From assembly GCF_018991925.1 (NCBI RefSeq), contig NW_024738608.1:4658418-4722417 (forward strand): DNA of 64,000 nucleotides. The letters run 5' to 3'. Position numbers and translations under genes: made by a program. Below are positions 1 to 14,600 of this stretch, piece by piece. This DNA is from Homarus americanus. Its lineage: Eukaryota; Arthropoda; Malacostraca; Decapoda; Nephropidae. The notes beneath the pieces were generated by a model that had not been told where the DNA came from, ran no database searches, and saw nothing but the letters and a program-made list of their open reading frames with translations. Position 1 is the first letter of the stretch. Each line of letters opens with the position of its first letter.

Positions 1-1649
1 ATGTTTCATTAAAATATTTGCTTAAAGTTTTCAGGAACAACCCACTGAAAAATTGGAGTCAGCCTGTACAGATAAAAAAAGATTACCGGTAGCTACAGTA
101 ACTAGTAATAATACAGGAGAATTGTCATATTAAGTAACACACACATATACTACTGTATAAACCACACATACCAAAGATCCAAGTTAGTGTATAAGTTAGG
201 TAATATATACAATAAATTAATAACAAAAAAGGAAACTAATGTACAAGAAAAACATAATTAACAATGAGCTTACATCACTTGTGGTGAGTGAGCCATGGCC
301 CCTGGTGTGCCTCAAACATGGGGCTCACCTTTCACTGAAACAACATATGTAGTGATAATTCATTGATCTCAATAGCTACATCACCAATTGCCATATTGTG
401 CATTATTTAGCACAAAAAATAAAAATTATAAACTAAAAGAAAATGCAGTACAATATACATACACGTAATCAAATTATCTAAATTCTGTGACATTTTGCCT
501 GTTAAACCTTAGCAAATGCCTGCAAACATGAGTGTTAATCAGCCAGCAGAGACATTGCTGCTTCTATATCAAAGAAAATTAAAAGACTTTGCTCAGTGTA
601 ACTCCATTAAGTGTTGCTAGGATAAGGTGATGAATAATATGGGTGACTTCAGTGTTTGGAGCCAAGATCAGTCACTGGAACACGGTGACACTGATCACCC
701 CAATACTGTGTTTATATTGTATTTCTTTGGTATTGTAAGTATTTATACAGTAAATGTAAATAGAAGGTTAATATTTAGAAGTTGCCAACACCTACAGTAC
801 TTATATAACTGATTGTTATACAGGGTATAGGGAGAAAAGAGAAAAAAAATAAAAGTAACTTATTCTATAACGTTTTCACCCAGAATTTAATTTTTTTTAG
901 TATTTTAACAGATAAAATTACCCAAATATTAGTTGTTCAATGCGGGCAGGGCTTTGAAATAGCGGGAATGTCGGGTAAAAAGAGAAAAAAAGAAAAATTT
1001 AAAACCTAACCAAACCTTTCATAATTTGTAAAAATGTTATGAAATCACTTTTGAGTTTATGGATCCCTCCTCAACTGAACACCGAAAACAACACCATAAC
1101 ATAGTACTAAGCACCGAAAACACAAGGAAGGTAAACTTTTTTTTAGTTTTACAATTTTTAAAGGTTTTGTCAAGTTTTCAAAATTTGCTTAGTGTTTTTT
1201 TTAAGTATTTTACCCTACATTTCCCCTCTACTTCAAAGTCCTGCCCACTTGTAATTGGTAATATTGTTGGTAATTTCATGTTAAAATACTGCACTGTACT
1301 TGAAAAATATAAATTTCTGACAAAATGTTATAGAAATTTTATTTTATTTTTTAGTTTATTTTTTCTTTCTCCATATATAAGACTCAATATATAAGTGGTA
1401 ATTATTAATGACTGACCTGCAGTCGATTTTTCATAGAAGATGATTATAAAAACGCCACAATTTCACTGTGTTTTACAGTGGACACTGTCGTGGTTTGTGA
1501 AAATGTGTTAAAAAGTGGTTATTTCTAAATTAAACATAACCTAACCTAAGTTGATGTGAAAACCAGCAGCAGAAGCATTGTTAGAAGACCTCACCAACCT
1601 AACCAAACATACCCACCTCACCTTAACTAACTTCCTAGCTGCCCCCCAG
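1..1649. other. No gene seen; AT-rich
   Basis: AT-rich sequence with short frames only; nothing recognisable. Confidence 0.6.
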
Positions 1650-1651
1650 TA

Positions 1652-1940
1652 CAGCCAATCCTCGACTTACGATGGGGTTAGGGACCCAAATCCAGGTCGT
1701 AAGTCGAATTGGTCGTAAGTCGAAAATGCAAAGATAATACATAGAAAATCTAAAATGGGTGTCTCTTTTTCTTCTCAGCACCACAAAACTCTCACTTTTA
1801 AGCATGCCAGCCATTTTAAAGGGAATTACAAACAAAAATTTTGTCGGTACACAGCGCAATCACTGATGTCGGGACTCGAAAATATGTAATTTGAAAATTT
1901 TTTTGTATGAATGGGGCAGTCGTAAGTCGAGGAGTAGCTG
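1652..1940. mobile_element. TA-flanked MITE (289 bp)
   Basis: Left end CAGCCAATCCTCGACTTACG; right end inverted reads CAGCTACTCCTCGACTTACG. Both are bordered by TA (1,650-51 and 1,941-42). The TCGTAAGTCGA motif recurs inside. Size, ends and TA duplication fit a non-autonomous Tc1/mariner/pogo-type element. Confidence 0.85.
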
Positions 1941-1942
1941 TA

Positions 1943-3879
1943 TATTAAACAGAAAAAACTTAGGTTATTATTCGGCTTAGCACATCTTCAAAACACATAG
2001 AAGCACTTACTTTTAGGCAATTTCTACCTCATATATACATTCTTCAACCCTTGAAGCCTCTTGGAAACTTGTTTTTTTTCAGAAAAATCACACAAGTGAG
2101 GAACGCCTAATAAATTAGATAAATAAATCACCACCCGCCATTTCTTATCCTACCGTGAGCTGTCTGGAGCCGTGAGGCGTGATACACTGCCTCACAAATA
2201 CTCTCTAGAGTTACGGAATAACCCCGCAGTGGTTAGGTAAGGTTAGGTTACGTTAAGGTAGGTTAATTTAGTGAAATTTAGAGGTCTAGATGTTTGGTTT
2301 CTGTTCTATTTGGATGTATTTTGTTCAGATCTCACCTTCGTTTTTGATGGAAAATAGCCGTTTTGGATCAAGGATGACTTGGATTTTTTTTTCAAAACGA
2401 TGCATTTCTCATGGAAACGAAGGTCAGACCTGAACAAAATGCATCAGAAATCAAACATCACGTGAAAAAATTTGAGGGTGTGCTAAAACGAATAATTACC
2501 GAATGGTTCTGAAGCAGACACAAAGCATCGGTGTCCAGGCGGCGGAGTGTATTGAAGTACGCCAATATGATTGGCCATTTACATCCTAGGATGAGATGTC
2601 ACCGCCGAGAAGACAAAGTATTGTGTGCCTAGGCTCCTAATTATCAACCAAACAACGCATTTGCACAAGAAGTAATTATCATATCAGTACTCACTGATGA
2701 AAGTAAAGTAAAAAAGTAAACAGTAAATAAAATAACTCGTCCGTGGATCAGTCGTTAATATTAACCATATAGGTAGCTGTTGGAAACTTCTAAATATTTA
2801 CTGCCTAAACATTTACCGAGGAAAATACGAAGTACTACCAGTATAATAATTAGTTCGTGTGGTTCTTAATGGGTGGGAGAAATTGGGCAGTTCACTTTGC
2901 CTGTTATCAAAGATGTTCATGATAATAGAAATGGTCCCCCGACCCATTTCACTTAAACTACTAAATATTATGATAGTCAAATGTAGTGCTCATTTAACTT
3001 ACAAACTAACGTGTAATATATACTCTGTTAACGTTAAGTATAACCTCACCTTCAGAAACTAATACATAAAATAAGAGAACATAATTTGTTACCTGCGACA
3101 TAAAAGTTTGGTGAATTTTACAAACACAATTAAGATATTGGGTAATGTTTTCCAGACTTAACTGTCAAAATACTCATCAGCATCTTTCCCTTATTTTATT
3201 TCAGTACCGATTCTTCACAGTGCTGCACTATAATCACCACACACCAATCTTGCTGTTTTCAAAAATTATCAAAGCGATAAAGTGAAGCAAATAAAGGCAA
3301 AAGTAACGTACCGTAAAGCGAGAAACACAAGAGCCACCAACACAGTGTTACTGTTTGGTTCCTCTAGACAGCTGTTTTCTCCTCTGGTTCGTTCCTCCAG
3401 TTCCTTCCTCAATCAACCATGTAAAAATTATAATACGCCAACACTTTTTTCCCACTTGTATTATTTATATCTATATGTAATTGGAAATAATTTATACATA
3501 TATAACACTGTAGTGGATATATGATACACTGGAAAGCGTACCTTTGCACTAAGGAACATTTTTGTATGACGCGCAACTTCGTACAATTTTTCAACCACTG
3601 GTGAAATATTAATCGAGCAGTGACATAACAAACGTGATATAATTATTTACATTCAGTGTATTATTATCATAATATCAGTGTCTTTGTTTACTCATTTTTC
3701 AGAGTTCATTTGAATCAAACCTTCAGTAATATGCAGAAACTCGGTGATATGCCTATCTTAATGGAAAACAGAGAATCCAATTTCAGACCCTAAATGGGCA
3801 GATGAGAGATAAATATAGTACAATTTGCACACACAAAAAATCAATTAAACTAGGATTGGAGGAACTACATTACGGTAAT
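1943..3879. other. No gene seen
   Basis: AT-rich. A short GGTTAGGTTA patch near 2,233-2,275; no supported exon. Confidence 0.55.
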
Positions 3880-4110
3880 GCGTGTTTCTCTCGCGTCCCA
3901 AGCGGCTATCAAGCCGATCAGTGGCGAAGAGGATAAAAGAAAAGAAAAAATGATAACTTCCCGGGTTAATCCCTGGCCGGGGTCCTGTATCAGATGTGAG
4001 AAGGGTCTTATCCGGTGTTGCCCTACCAAACATGGCAGGCTTTCTCAGGGAACTTCAGCTTCCTCATTTACTAACACTGGACAAACAAGGTCGTAACAAA
4101 ACAGATCAAT
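3880..4110. repeat. Dispersed repeat, copy 1
   Basis: Shares ATGTGAGAAGGGT, a CCTACCAAACAT-type word and CTAACACTGGA in the same order with 55,080-55,270. Possibly a tRNA-derived SINE family (GGGTTAATCCCTGGC near 3,962), but the Pol III boxes are not convincing. Confidence 0.45.
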
Positions 4111-4774
4111 TACTCGAACAACTAATAAGGTGATAATTGGTAGAAATGATAGGTGAATTAGGGTGTTACTCTGGATGAATTTGGTTTCAAAGGAATTGCA
4201 TAAACAGAACTTATTGTTTAATCATGTTCCTATTTTTTGTCTCTAGGTATATCAATATACCCATGTGGTGGTTGTTCCTCGTTTCCGAGAAGGCGTGTTC
4301 AAAGAAAAAGATGGAGCAGCATCAAATCTGTTTGGGCGCCGTGAACATCCTCTTTTAGCATAGTTTGCAGTGTTGACAAATAACTTTGCTTGAACAGTCT
4401 CTGATAGTCTCGTGGAAAGATGTGACGACGGATTCTATCACAGGAGCGGATCCAGGAATAAAAAAAAATGGAGGGGGGGGGCCAAAGACGTTGCGGATGG
4501 GGGAGCCTGATGAGCACATTTTGTGCACTTATCAGGAGATATTCTGAAGTCAATGGTAATTACTTTTTATTTTACAAAAATGCCCGAGTACAATACTGCA
4601 TTCTAGAAAAAGTACTGGGATTTTCTGATGAAAAGAGGGGGGGTGGGGAAGGGGAGCTCCGCCCTGTAGCAACACCTCTCCAAAGGAGCGTTGACTTAGA
4701 CCTGCTTTAAAATGATGTCGAACTCGGTTAGCGCCAAGACTAAAGTACTGGAGAGTATATTATAACGCCTAAGA

Positions 4775-5100
4775 TACTTAGCGACCTTTGGTATAATAAT
4801 GGTTAGCAAGTGAGTGGACCCGGGTTCAATATCCGGGCAGGATGAAACTATCGGCAGGTTTCTTTATGCCATTTGCCTGTCTACCCAGCAGTAATTGGGA
4901 ACCTGGATGTTAATCGATTTGCGGATCGTGTTCCAGGGTAATGGTTAACCAGTGCAGTTGGCGACTTGTCCAATCTTCGAGGACTATCCTTTGACACTGG
5001 GTCATGCAGGGTGTTGGTAACAGTTTCTACTCCTTAAACAATTCACGCCTAGGTGACCCTAGAGCCAGCCATCCTCGCAAACGAGGGGCAACCATTTTTT
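4775..5100 (+). repeat. Possible tRNA-derived SINE
   Basis: ATGGTTAGCAAGTGAG followed 15 bases later by CCGGGTTCAATATCCGGGC resembles A and B boxes of a tRNA-like Pol III promoter with the B box one base too long. The downstream 250 bp has no coding signal. Confidence 0.3.
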
Positions 5101-5679
5101 AGTCGCTTTTTACCATCAGGAGACACGATCCATGTTAAGTTACGTGTGATAAGTATATCTCATACCACCCCGTTGCTTTGGCTGTGTCAAACTATCCATT
5201 GCGTAGCTGTTAAACTTTCTATCTAAACTGAATAAGTGCTTGATTTTTTTTTTGAGATGCTGTAATGGATTTAATCCGATGGAGTACTTATGCATTCATG
5301 GAAAATAAAACACGGTATCGGGCAGTATTTAAATAAATCAGTGTTGAGTATCATATTATTATGTTGTTAACAGACCGATATAATCTATGTCGCATCCACA
5401 TTTTAAAACTTCCTTATTGTGCTCAATTTTGACTAAAAACATTTTAGATGACAAAGTACATACTGTACATAAGTGCTAATACGTTCTTATAAAGCTAGTA
5501 TTACTGAATCATCCACAAAAATGCCTTTGAATTTATGTACAAGTATACAGTACAGTACTGTATAGTATTCAGGTTTAGAAGACCGTACTCTGCCCATATT
5601 GTTTTGGTATAGAATTTATTTGACGCCGAATTGTAAAGAAATGGAGCCATTTCTCCAAATTGTTTAGCTCTTTGCAATA

Positions 5680-5685
5680 TTTATT
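5680..5685 (-). promoter_or_regulatory. Poly(A) signal of the IR gene
   Basis: AATAAA on the minus strand starts only a few bases after the IR stop codon, so the 3' UTR may be very short. A second AATAAA lies near 5,615-5,622. Confidence 0.5.
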
Positions 5686-5688
5686 TCT

Positions 5689-8600
5689 TCATTTTCTAAT
5701 GTGTGGAGGTTTACAGTAGTTCTCAACCTCATTCTCAGAGAAGTGGGGTAACGGGTCCAAGGGGGTAAGAATCCTTGAGCGAGCTGATGATGGTATAGTA
5801 TTTGCGGACTGGGTGGCACCATATTGTTGCTTCTTCGAATGAGGTGCCTTTGGCTGCTCTGGAGTAACGAAAAACTTCTTTCTATTTCGTAAACACTTCT
5901 TGTAAACCTTTTCAATAATTAAAAAGAAGCTAGCAAGAATAAACCCGATCAGGAGGATGAGGAAAGCAGTGACTGTGTGAGTAAAGTCTAGATGAGTGAA
6001 GGGTTCCGGATCCTCGCAGGGGATCTTCCGACCCCACCAACGCCGCTCCAGACGGTCCAGCACTCCTCCATCAGTTAGGCGGGATATCCTGCCGCGGGAG
6101 ACACAACACCTTCCTCACAATCAAACAAAGACATTTTTACCATGAAAAAGATTATGAGACACAAAGTCTATAAAAGGTATCAAATATTTCAGCATGTTAT
6201 ACAAATATTGACTAAACCGTACAGTATACTACAGTACAGAGGACAAAGACTTAAAATAAAAAGATTACGAGATGAATTAAACTCAGAATATTAAGGGTCG
6301 CTGGAGTCAATCAACAATGTGACATACTCGTAAGTATTAATTTCTAGATGAGATTATCCAAATTATGAAACCACAATTGAAGGCTACTTAATAAATTTGA
6401 ATTATTATTCAAAAGTGATATAAAATATATATAGACGTAAATAAGATTATTGAACGTGGGAATTATATTGTATGTGAGAATCATATTATCTGACGAGAGG
6501 GAATTATTTTACCTAGTCTATAGTGATTGTCTCATTATTCAATACGATATTCATTACTGTATTCAGTCGTATTATCAACCATTTTCTCGGTCAGGAACAA
6601 GTGAGAGACGAGTTAAGTTGGCGGGGATTTCCTGCCAGACTGAAGTTAGCTGACTCACCATCTCTGACTCATCATCCCTGACACTCACTGTATGTACACT
6701 ACCATACACAAGCCACACTATGGTAACTGAAGGCTTGCTAACACGTTCATACAACACTGATACTGTATATTAGAGTGTTACTGAAGACATTTTGGACAGC
6801 CTTATTTAACAATTAATATTTTTCCCTCAAAGGACGAATTTTCTATTATTGAAATTTATTCCAGTGATTTGTGAGCGAGACAACATCTTTTTATCAAGTT
6901 ACGTTTCAGGACTCGTGAGTGCAATTTTGATTCATGTATTTATCTGATTTTATCTCTATTTATTCACTCATTTATCTCATTATAATTTGTCCACTGTCAT
7001 TTACAAAATTTTTGACTTTAATAGAAAAAGTGAATTGCAAAACATAGTAGCTTAGGTTAGATTGGGTTTAAACTTGTTTAGTTTATGTTAGGTCCGGTTT
7101 TAACTTGGTTTGGTCAAGTTACGGAAAGTCAAGGTTTAACTTCTTTAGGTTACGTTGTCAGGCTTTAGTGGTTAGGTTAGGTCAGGTTTTAGCTTGGTTA
7201 GGTTAGGTCGGGTTTTAGCGTGGTTAGGTTAGGTCAGGTTTTAGCTTGGTTAGGTTAGGTCAGGTCAGGTTTCACTCGGGCAGGTTAGCTCAGGATTAAA
7301 CTTGATTTAGGTAAGTTAGATAAGAATATGTTATCTTATACCGGTAAAAATCTAGAAGTTCCGGCGGCTAAGCATCAAGTAAGAACCGCTTAATAGTCAG
7401 GAAAAACAGTGTTTAATAAAGGGTGAGCGGGCGTACTCCATGTCGAGTATTCCGGCGAAGGGAAGGTTCTTAGCGTAACCCATGTGGCCGTAGCTGGGGA
7501 AGAGGTTGATGTCGATCTGCTTTACGGAGCAGTTTTTCCTGTACATATAAGTCATCAGCTGGTTGGTAGTGAGGAAGGCGTAGTTTTCAGTGAGGAGCCT
7601 GGCCACGCCCTCTTCCTCTGTGCTTACAGTTAGGTGCGGATGGTCCTTAAGACGCGTTGACAACACTGCGTAGTCACCTCCTTTGGCTTCCTGCAAACGA
7701 CTTTATTTCAAGACTTATGCACCTGTTGTTTCACAGTATTTAATTAGGGAATAGAATTACTGATGCACAAATATTCACTTTCGGAGGCGAATTTGGGATG
7801 CCTACAAGTACAGTAGAGCTATGAAGCATTGATATCCAGATGAGAAACTGTATACACCTACAGTCTACAACTCTACATGCACTGTATGTCTACAGTGTTT
7901 ATATTCATGCTAAACTGTTAACTTACAACTTGTTTCTGACTGGCCAACAAACAGATTTACTGGAGGTGCTTCCTGACGCAGTTATATTACAGTACCATAA
8001 GAAACTGTAGCAGCGGGGTTCCTCTCATGATGCCTATCTGCCAGGTGGGGTGGCTGGCGACGGCGGCGTTAAAGGTGGTGAAGGGAGGCGTCTTGGTGGA
8101 TACGGTGAGGTAGGAGGTGAGGAGAGCCGTGTACGAGGTGTAGAGAATCACACACGAGAAGCAGAACAACCAGAACACCACACGACCTAGGTAGGTGGCT
8201 GGCATACTGGGCACTCCTGGGGTTAGTGAGGGTCAGTGGGTGGTGGCACTGATGGGGGTCAGCGCACAGGTAGTGGGAACTTTTGGGGGTCAGTGCAACA
8301 GGTGATCAGTGAGAGTGCAATACAAAAACATATCATCAAAGTAGCCTACTGAGGTAAGAATACTTCTGGTCAAGAGGTAGAGCTGATAGAAATATTGTAT
8401 TAAATATCCTAATGTTGCTTGTAATAATATGTTGTAGACAGAGAATAAAGAGAGAATTACATTTCAGTTTACTACAGTACAAAGATTCAAATGGAGGAGT
8501 GATTGAAGGTAATATAACTGGTCTTTAATATATATTAGTTATAAACCCATTATGCAATGACAGAAAAATTAAATGTTATTAAATGTAGGATTGTTTTTTT

Positions 8601-11600
8601 TTTGTTATTTAATGAATTTTAGCAACAAATTAATTGGTCTTTTTTGTGGCTTCCTGTAAGACACGAATAAAACACTGGAAGACCCAGAAGATAAAAGTTG
8701 TGATAATAATGGAAAACTTAATGAACTTGTTAGAGTAAGATAAGACTTAATAGTAAAAAAAATAATAAACAGAGACTTGTGGTTGATATGACCATATACT
8801 CAAACTAACCATGTACAAACAATTGGTTTTACCCTTCATCATCTCATTTCAAGTTGACTGACAAACTGTCCTAAGCGTGTTATAGTGGACCATACCTTGT
8901 TGTACGATGCAGGAGAACAGCATGAAGAAGATGTCGGGGAGAGAGACCATGTCCCAGGGTACATGACGCTTGCTGCGATGGATGAGCCACAGCGCCAGTG
9001 TGGTGACCGCCAACAGACCCACCGTCCCCACCCATATTGATACGTCGAATGACAACACGTACGTCCCCCACCTACCACAACAACATAGTCATTTAAATAA
9101 CAATAACAACATAGTCCCTTAACAACCACAGTACTATAGTACTTTAAAATCAAACATAAAAATCACAATAACCACAGCAACATAATAACATACACAACAT
9201 AACCCTTTAACAACGAGTTCACAGTAATTTTGGCGCCACCTTCATCGATTCCCCAATGTGACACAACCCTCACCCACCATACATAATAACAGACTCACAC
9301 TGTCGATGGTAAGTCACATAGCGGACACTTTTGTGATATGACATTATGGACAGAAAAGAGAATATTGTAGCTCGGCGTTTACATCACTAAGGGGTAAAAT
9401 ATTGTTCCTAGGATAAAAATGTTCAGGGATACTTCTTCTTCTATCCTCTCCACCACTGATCGACCCGTTAGCCGCTTGGGCGGTCGGTCACGTCTCTATT
9501 ACGCACTGTTGGCAAGTACTGGGCATGTACTGGCTCCTGAATGTATCTGAACCTGCTACAGCGTTGGTCAAGTCTGGTCTTGAAAGAGCTCACACTCGGT
9601 GCCGTCACAACACTCCCTGTTCCAAGAGTTTACAATTCTCACTCCGAAAAAGTTTGCTCTAAAATATTTCGGGACTTGTGGATTCATGAACTTTGAGCTG
9701 TGAGCCCTTGTGGGTCACTCGACTTAGTACTGTAGTGCCCTTTGAGATATTTATAAACTTCAATTAGGTTATCCCTTGCCCGTCTGTAGAATAAGCTAAG
9801 CAGTTTCAGACGTTCTTATCACTCTGGGTAACTTTTTTTTGTGGGGGGTAACTAAGGTACTGCAGTGCATAACTATGGTTTAATGATACAGAAATTCACT
9901 CTCTTCTCTTGCTGTAACTTTGTTTTAGCTGTGAATTGTTTATAACCACAACTGGCTTTTGTGTGGCCTGGTAACTTGTTCCAGTCTTTTATAGCAGTAA
10001 AGAAGAAAGTGTTTTCGATTGACCGCGGGCATATTGATAAAATTTCGGTGATGAGGTTTGATATTTTTAAAGTAATAAATATTTAGATAAAGTTGATTGA
10101 TGAGTGAATTAATCAAAGTATTTAATCCAGTCAGCGTCATTCTTTTGTAATTTTCCAACTCTCACCCACATCACTGCCGCCATACACACTCCCTCTCTTT
10201 ATCCAACTTCCATACCTTGTTATCAATCAGCCTCCTCCTATCACATGTTTCTAATCTTAGGTCGTCAGTTTCCTTTGGTTCTCTTTCTCATTACATCTCC
10301 TCATAATAATTACTTCATAAGAGTTTTCCCTACATATCTCTCACTTGAGGTTGTCTCTTATTATTTCACACTAAGACAGTTTTTCCTACTTTATATAACT
10401 CAAGTTATTAACATTCTCATTAGCTCTATCAAACAAAGTTCATGAGTCATCTCCACCTCTTCCCTTACCCAATGTCAAACTGAATGGCGCTGTAGCGAAT
10501 GTAGATCTGCCAGGCGAAGAGTTCGACATAAGATGAGAAGTCGATGTCTCTGAATCGTCCCTTTGAGATAGAGAGGCTGGCGAGGACGACGTCTGCCTCC
10601 TGAAGGTGAAAAATCCTTGTAGGGAACAGCCAAATATAATATTTACTTCTAGATAATTAACTCCTCAATTCAGCCACCTTCTTTCGTAAACAAACTTGAT
10701 ATGTATAAGAACTTGTTGAAAATAGACTAGACCCATAATGCCGCGTCCGCAGATCGGACAGCTACTAACCGATTAACATCAACACGAAATAGATTATGGA
10801 CACTTTAGTTATAATGTTTTATGAGGTCTTGTTGCTGGGAATTGTTTGTTCATCTCTTCATTATGGACCTCACAGGGAGCTTACAGGCGTACTACTTGTT
10901 GGGGTAACCTCCTATTGAGGGAAAACTTCACACGGTGAGTATAAAACTTAGGGCAGCTACTCACCCCCCTGACGACCATGCCGACCAAGCCAGAGTAGTT
11001 GTCAGCGCTGCCCATCCCGAAGGTGTGCTGTTCTTCGTCCTTGGGGAGCACTATCTTGTACCTGCCGAACGGACGTCACACCTCAATGTGTTTTCGTCAG
11101 GTGGTAACGAGCGACAAGTACTGTACCGAGTCTACCATATGAGTTTGTGACCAACACAGGAAACACACAAGACGTCATCTGTGAACTATTTACTAGAGCA
11201 CCGAAGCTAGATAATCGTGTAAGGGAAAACGGCTTCCTGACTAAACTATCAAAATGTAAATTCTAACTTATACGAAAAACAGTGAAGAAGTTCACTGATT
11301 AATGAAGAATGGAGAGAGAGAGATTATTTAAAGCTGTTGATTTTTTTCTTTCTTAATTTCCAATGGAGAAAAAGGCGCCATCTCTCTCTCTCTTCGTCTA
11401 TCAGTAAAAGCAGCTCACAGATAGTTCAATCTCCTCTTACCTCTTAAATTCATCACTTACGTAAAATTGAGTTTGAAGGCGAGGGCGTTGAAGATATCCA
11501 CGAGGTAACCCACATACACCACCTCGTTCAGTTGCCACCTGCAGGTAAAAGGTGGGTGTTAGGAGAGCAGTTGTTAGTGCAGGTGATGTTAGACACAGGT

Positions 11601-14600
11601 GATGTTAGACGCAGGTGATGTTAGACGCAGGTGATGTTAGATGCAGGTGATGTTAGACACAGGTGATGTTAGACGCAGGTGATGCTAGACGCAGGTGATG
11701 TTAGATGCAGGTGATGTTAGACGCAGGTGATGTTAGACGCAGGTGATGTTGGGCCTTGGGTGATGTTATGCAGGCTGTGGTGATGTTGAAATTGACGTGT
11801 TAGATCAGGTGATGTTGGGCACCCAGGTGATGTTAGACGCAGGTGATGTTAGACGCAGGTGATGTTAGATGCAGGTGATGTTGGGCAAAGTGATGTTTAG
11901 ACGCGGGTGATGTTAGATGCAGGTGATGTTGAACGTAGAGCAGTGTGATGTTAGACGCAGGTGATGTTAGACGCAGGTGATGTTAGACGCAGGTGATGTT
12001 AGACGCAGGTGATGTTAGACGCAGGTGATGTTTGGCGCAGGTGATGTTTGGCGCAGGTGATGTTAGACGCAGGTGATGTTAGACGCAGGTGATGTTAGAC
12101 GCAGGTGATGTTAGATGCAGGTGATGTTAGACGCAGGTGATGTTAGACGCAGGTGATGTTAGACGCAGGTGATGTTAGATGCAGGTGATGTTAGACGTAG
12201 GTGATGTTAGACGCAGGTGATGTTTGGCGCAGGTGATGTTAGACGCAGGTGATGTTAGACGCAGGTGATGTTAGACGCAGGTGATGTTAGACGCAGGTGA
12301 TGTTATACGCAGTATAAGCTGTCTTATAACAAAGGTATAATTGACGTTTATAATTGGTGGTTGGAGGGAAGGTGTGCCAGGTACTGTATTGATTAAGGCC
12401 TGCCTCTAATGATGACCTGACGAAGATGTTGATGAGTGATGACCTGACGATGATTTTGATGATGACCTGAGGAGGGTGTTGATGATGATATGACAAAGGT
12501 GTTGATAATGACCCGACCTAACCAAACTAACCACACCTATCATTACCAAAATCTCAAAGACGAATAAAAAATAAATAAAATGGCGAAGACAAACATGGAA
12601 GGGAAATAGTGGCCACCAACCTTACCCAAGATATCATTGATCCAAGGAACTCTAAGGCAACGAACTAATATTAATTTCAAAATAATATTGATTAGGACGA
12701 CTATGTGCTGAAATTTGAGTAAAATAATGATAATAATAAAATACATATAACACCGCCCCCTCACAAGGATGGTTGACTGTCGGTTAGAGGCGGGGTCATT
12801 GGGTCGAGTTTTTATGACCCAGCATTTGACCAGAACTGTTGGTAACTCTCGGTGTGTACTGGGACCCAACAACACCCAGTAGAAAATTAAAATAAAGAAG
12901 ATACATATATAGCAAATAAGATAACGACGTGATAATATTGAATAAATAAATACTTCAACAGATGAAATAAAAATATTGTCACCTTCATATCAGTGACACG
13001 AGTCTTGTAAGCCTGCTGACGTCACACATGCAATCACTAATTTAAACACAAGTCAACTCTTTTATATAATATATTTCTGAGTTTTCTATATTCGTATGTT
13101 TTTCACAGTTGGTTATGAGCCCTGGCAGCCAGACAAATACATTGAGTTCTGTGTTTAAGAATTGTAATTTACTCACATGACCTAAGGTCATAGTACAAGG
13201 AGACTCACGGGGGTGGGCGGGGGTAGCAGTGGGGGTCGAAGCGGTAGCGTTGGTCTCTCTCCCAGAAGAGGCGAGACTGTGGGCACTCCTCCCCCTCCAT
13301 GGTGTACGGCGGGTACTACGGCCACACACCAGTAGGAAATTGGTTTAATCATATTGAGAACATTTAAGCCAACTGTACACTAGATGCGTTATGTTATAGC
13401 TTAGTCAAGATGTTTTTGGCTCATGAGAGGAACACGGGTATTTGTGACTCTACTCAGAGGGGAACTGTGTCGACTGTCTACATAAGAATGGAGGAAACTA
13501 CAGCCCAGCATGAACATACAGGGAAGGAGGCGAGATAGATGGTTTGGCCGTTGAAATTGAGGGGTCCTTGGCCGGGCGCGTGGACCAGGTGGAGGCGGGT
13601 GGTGGGGCGCCAGGTACCCAGGAGCTGCACCACACTCTCACTAGAGCTCCTGAAGGTAAACACTTCTTGAATCACCGCCTGCTGCGTCGCCTGCATCACA
13701 AAGGTCACAATGAGGAGCACGGCCATTAAGTTTTAAGAAGAAAACATCAGGTGTAAAAATGTCAATGGTCGGCAGATTAGTGTGGCTGAATAATTTTTTG
13801 TGTTTGAGGCGGTGTTAGTGATACTGTCATCAACATTATACTTATTCATGACGATAATGAGGAAGGCAGGGGATCACCTGAGTGTAGGAGGCGAGGATCC
13901 AGGAGGCCACACCGGGCTCCACCTTGTCAGTGAAGCTCAGGTTCCGCCCCAACACCACCTGGCTCACACTACCACCTGTCGACTTGTACCTCTGCACCAC
14001 CTGCTGCACCGTCTGGGCCAAGTCGTCAGGGGAGGTGAGGTAAACTTCTGCGTGTTGGCGGGTCCAGCAGGAGCTATCTGGAGGGGTGGGATTGGGTTTC
14101 GCTCCTGGTGAAGTTGTGGGCGGGTGGAGAGACTGGGCGGAGCAGTAGCGAGGGGAAGTGGCGGGGACGTGGGCGTGACACCGGGAGACGAACACAAATC
14201 TGCGGGCCAGAGCTGATACCACCCGTCGCTCCACCTCCACACCTGTAATCATCTTTTATCACACATAGGTAGTAGGCAGCTACCAAACAGGGAGGTACTA
14301 CCGCCTGGGAAGATATTGGAAGCATAATGTGTTGTGTAATGGTGGACCCTGCTGCTATATGGCATCACAAAAATTGTGACCAAGTCCCAGGTTGCTGATC
14401 TGACTTTCTGTCTCATTTACACACAATTGCAGGTTTCAATTGTTTCTCTTATTTTGACAACACAACAAACATACTGTACTGTATATCGTTTCTCACTCTT
14501 GATTTCTTTTTAACTTTCGTATTTATTTATGGTTATTATTATTATTATTTTATTTTTATTATAATTTTTAGTAATTATTATTATTATATTTTCGCCCCCC

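Noticed and set aside
4775..4850. tRNA gene
   Set aside because: B-box spacing is off by one and no cloverleaf with a paired acceptor stem could be drawn; at most a SINE head.
7080..7320. Telomere or ancient chromosome-end fusion from TTAGG-like repeats
   Set aside because: Short, degenerate and seen at several places in the window (also 23.85 and 63.8 kb); ordinary interstitial repeats.
7397..7436. Reading IR exon 10 through to its in-frame stop (ARSPFIKHCFS)
   Set aside because: The donor at ATGGA|GTACGC joins in phase to exon 11, which supplies the third membrane helix expected of the family.
11579..12309. Regular repeats considered as a CRISPR-like array (also 16.0 and 29.2 kb)
   Set aside because: Units are directly adjacent without unique spacers, and the sequence is eukaryotic.
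13800..14325. Several overlapping frames on both strands around 14 kb
   Set aside because: Shadows of IR exon 2, whose frame is fixed by joining exons 1 and 3.
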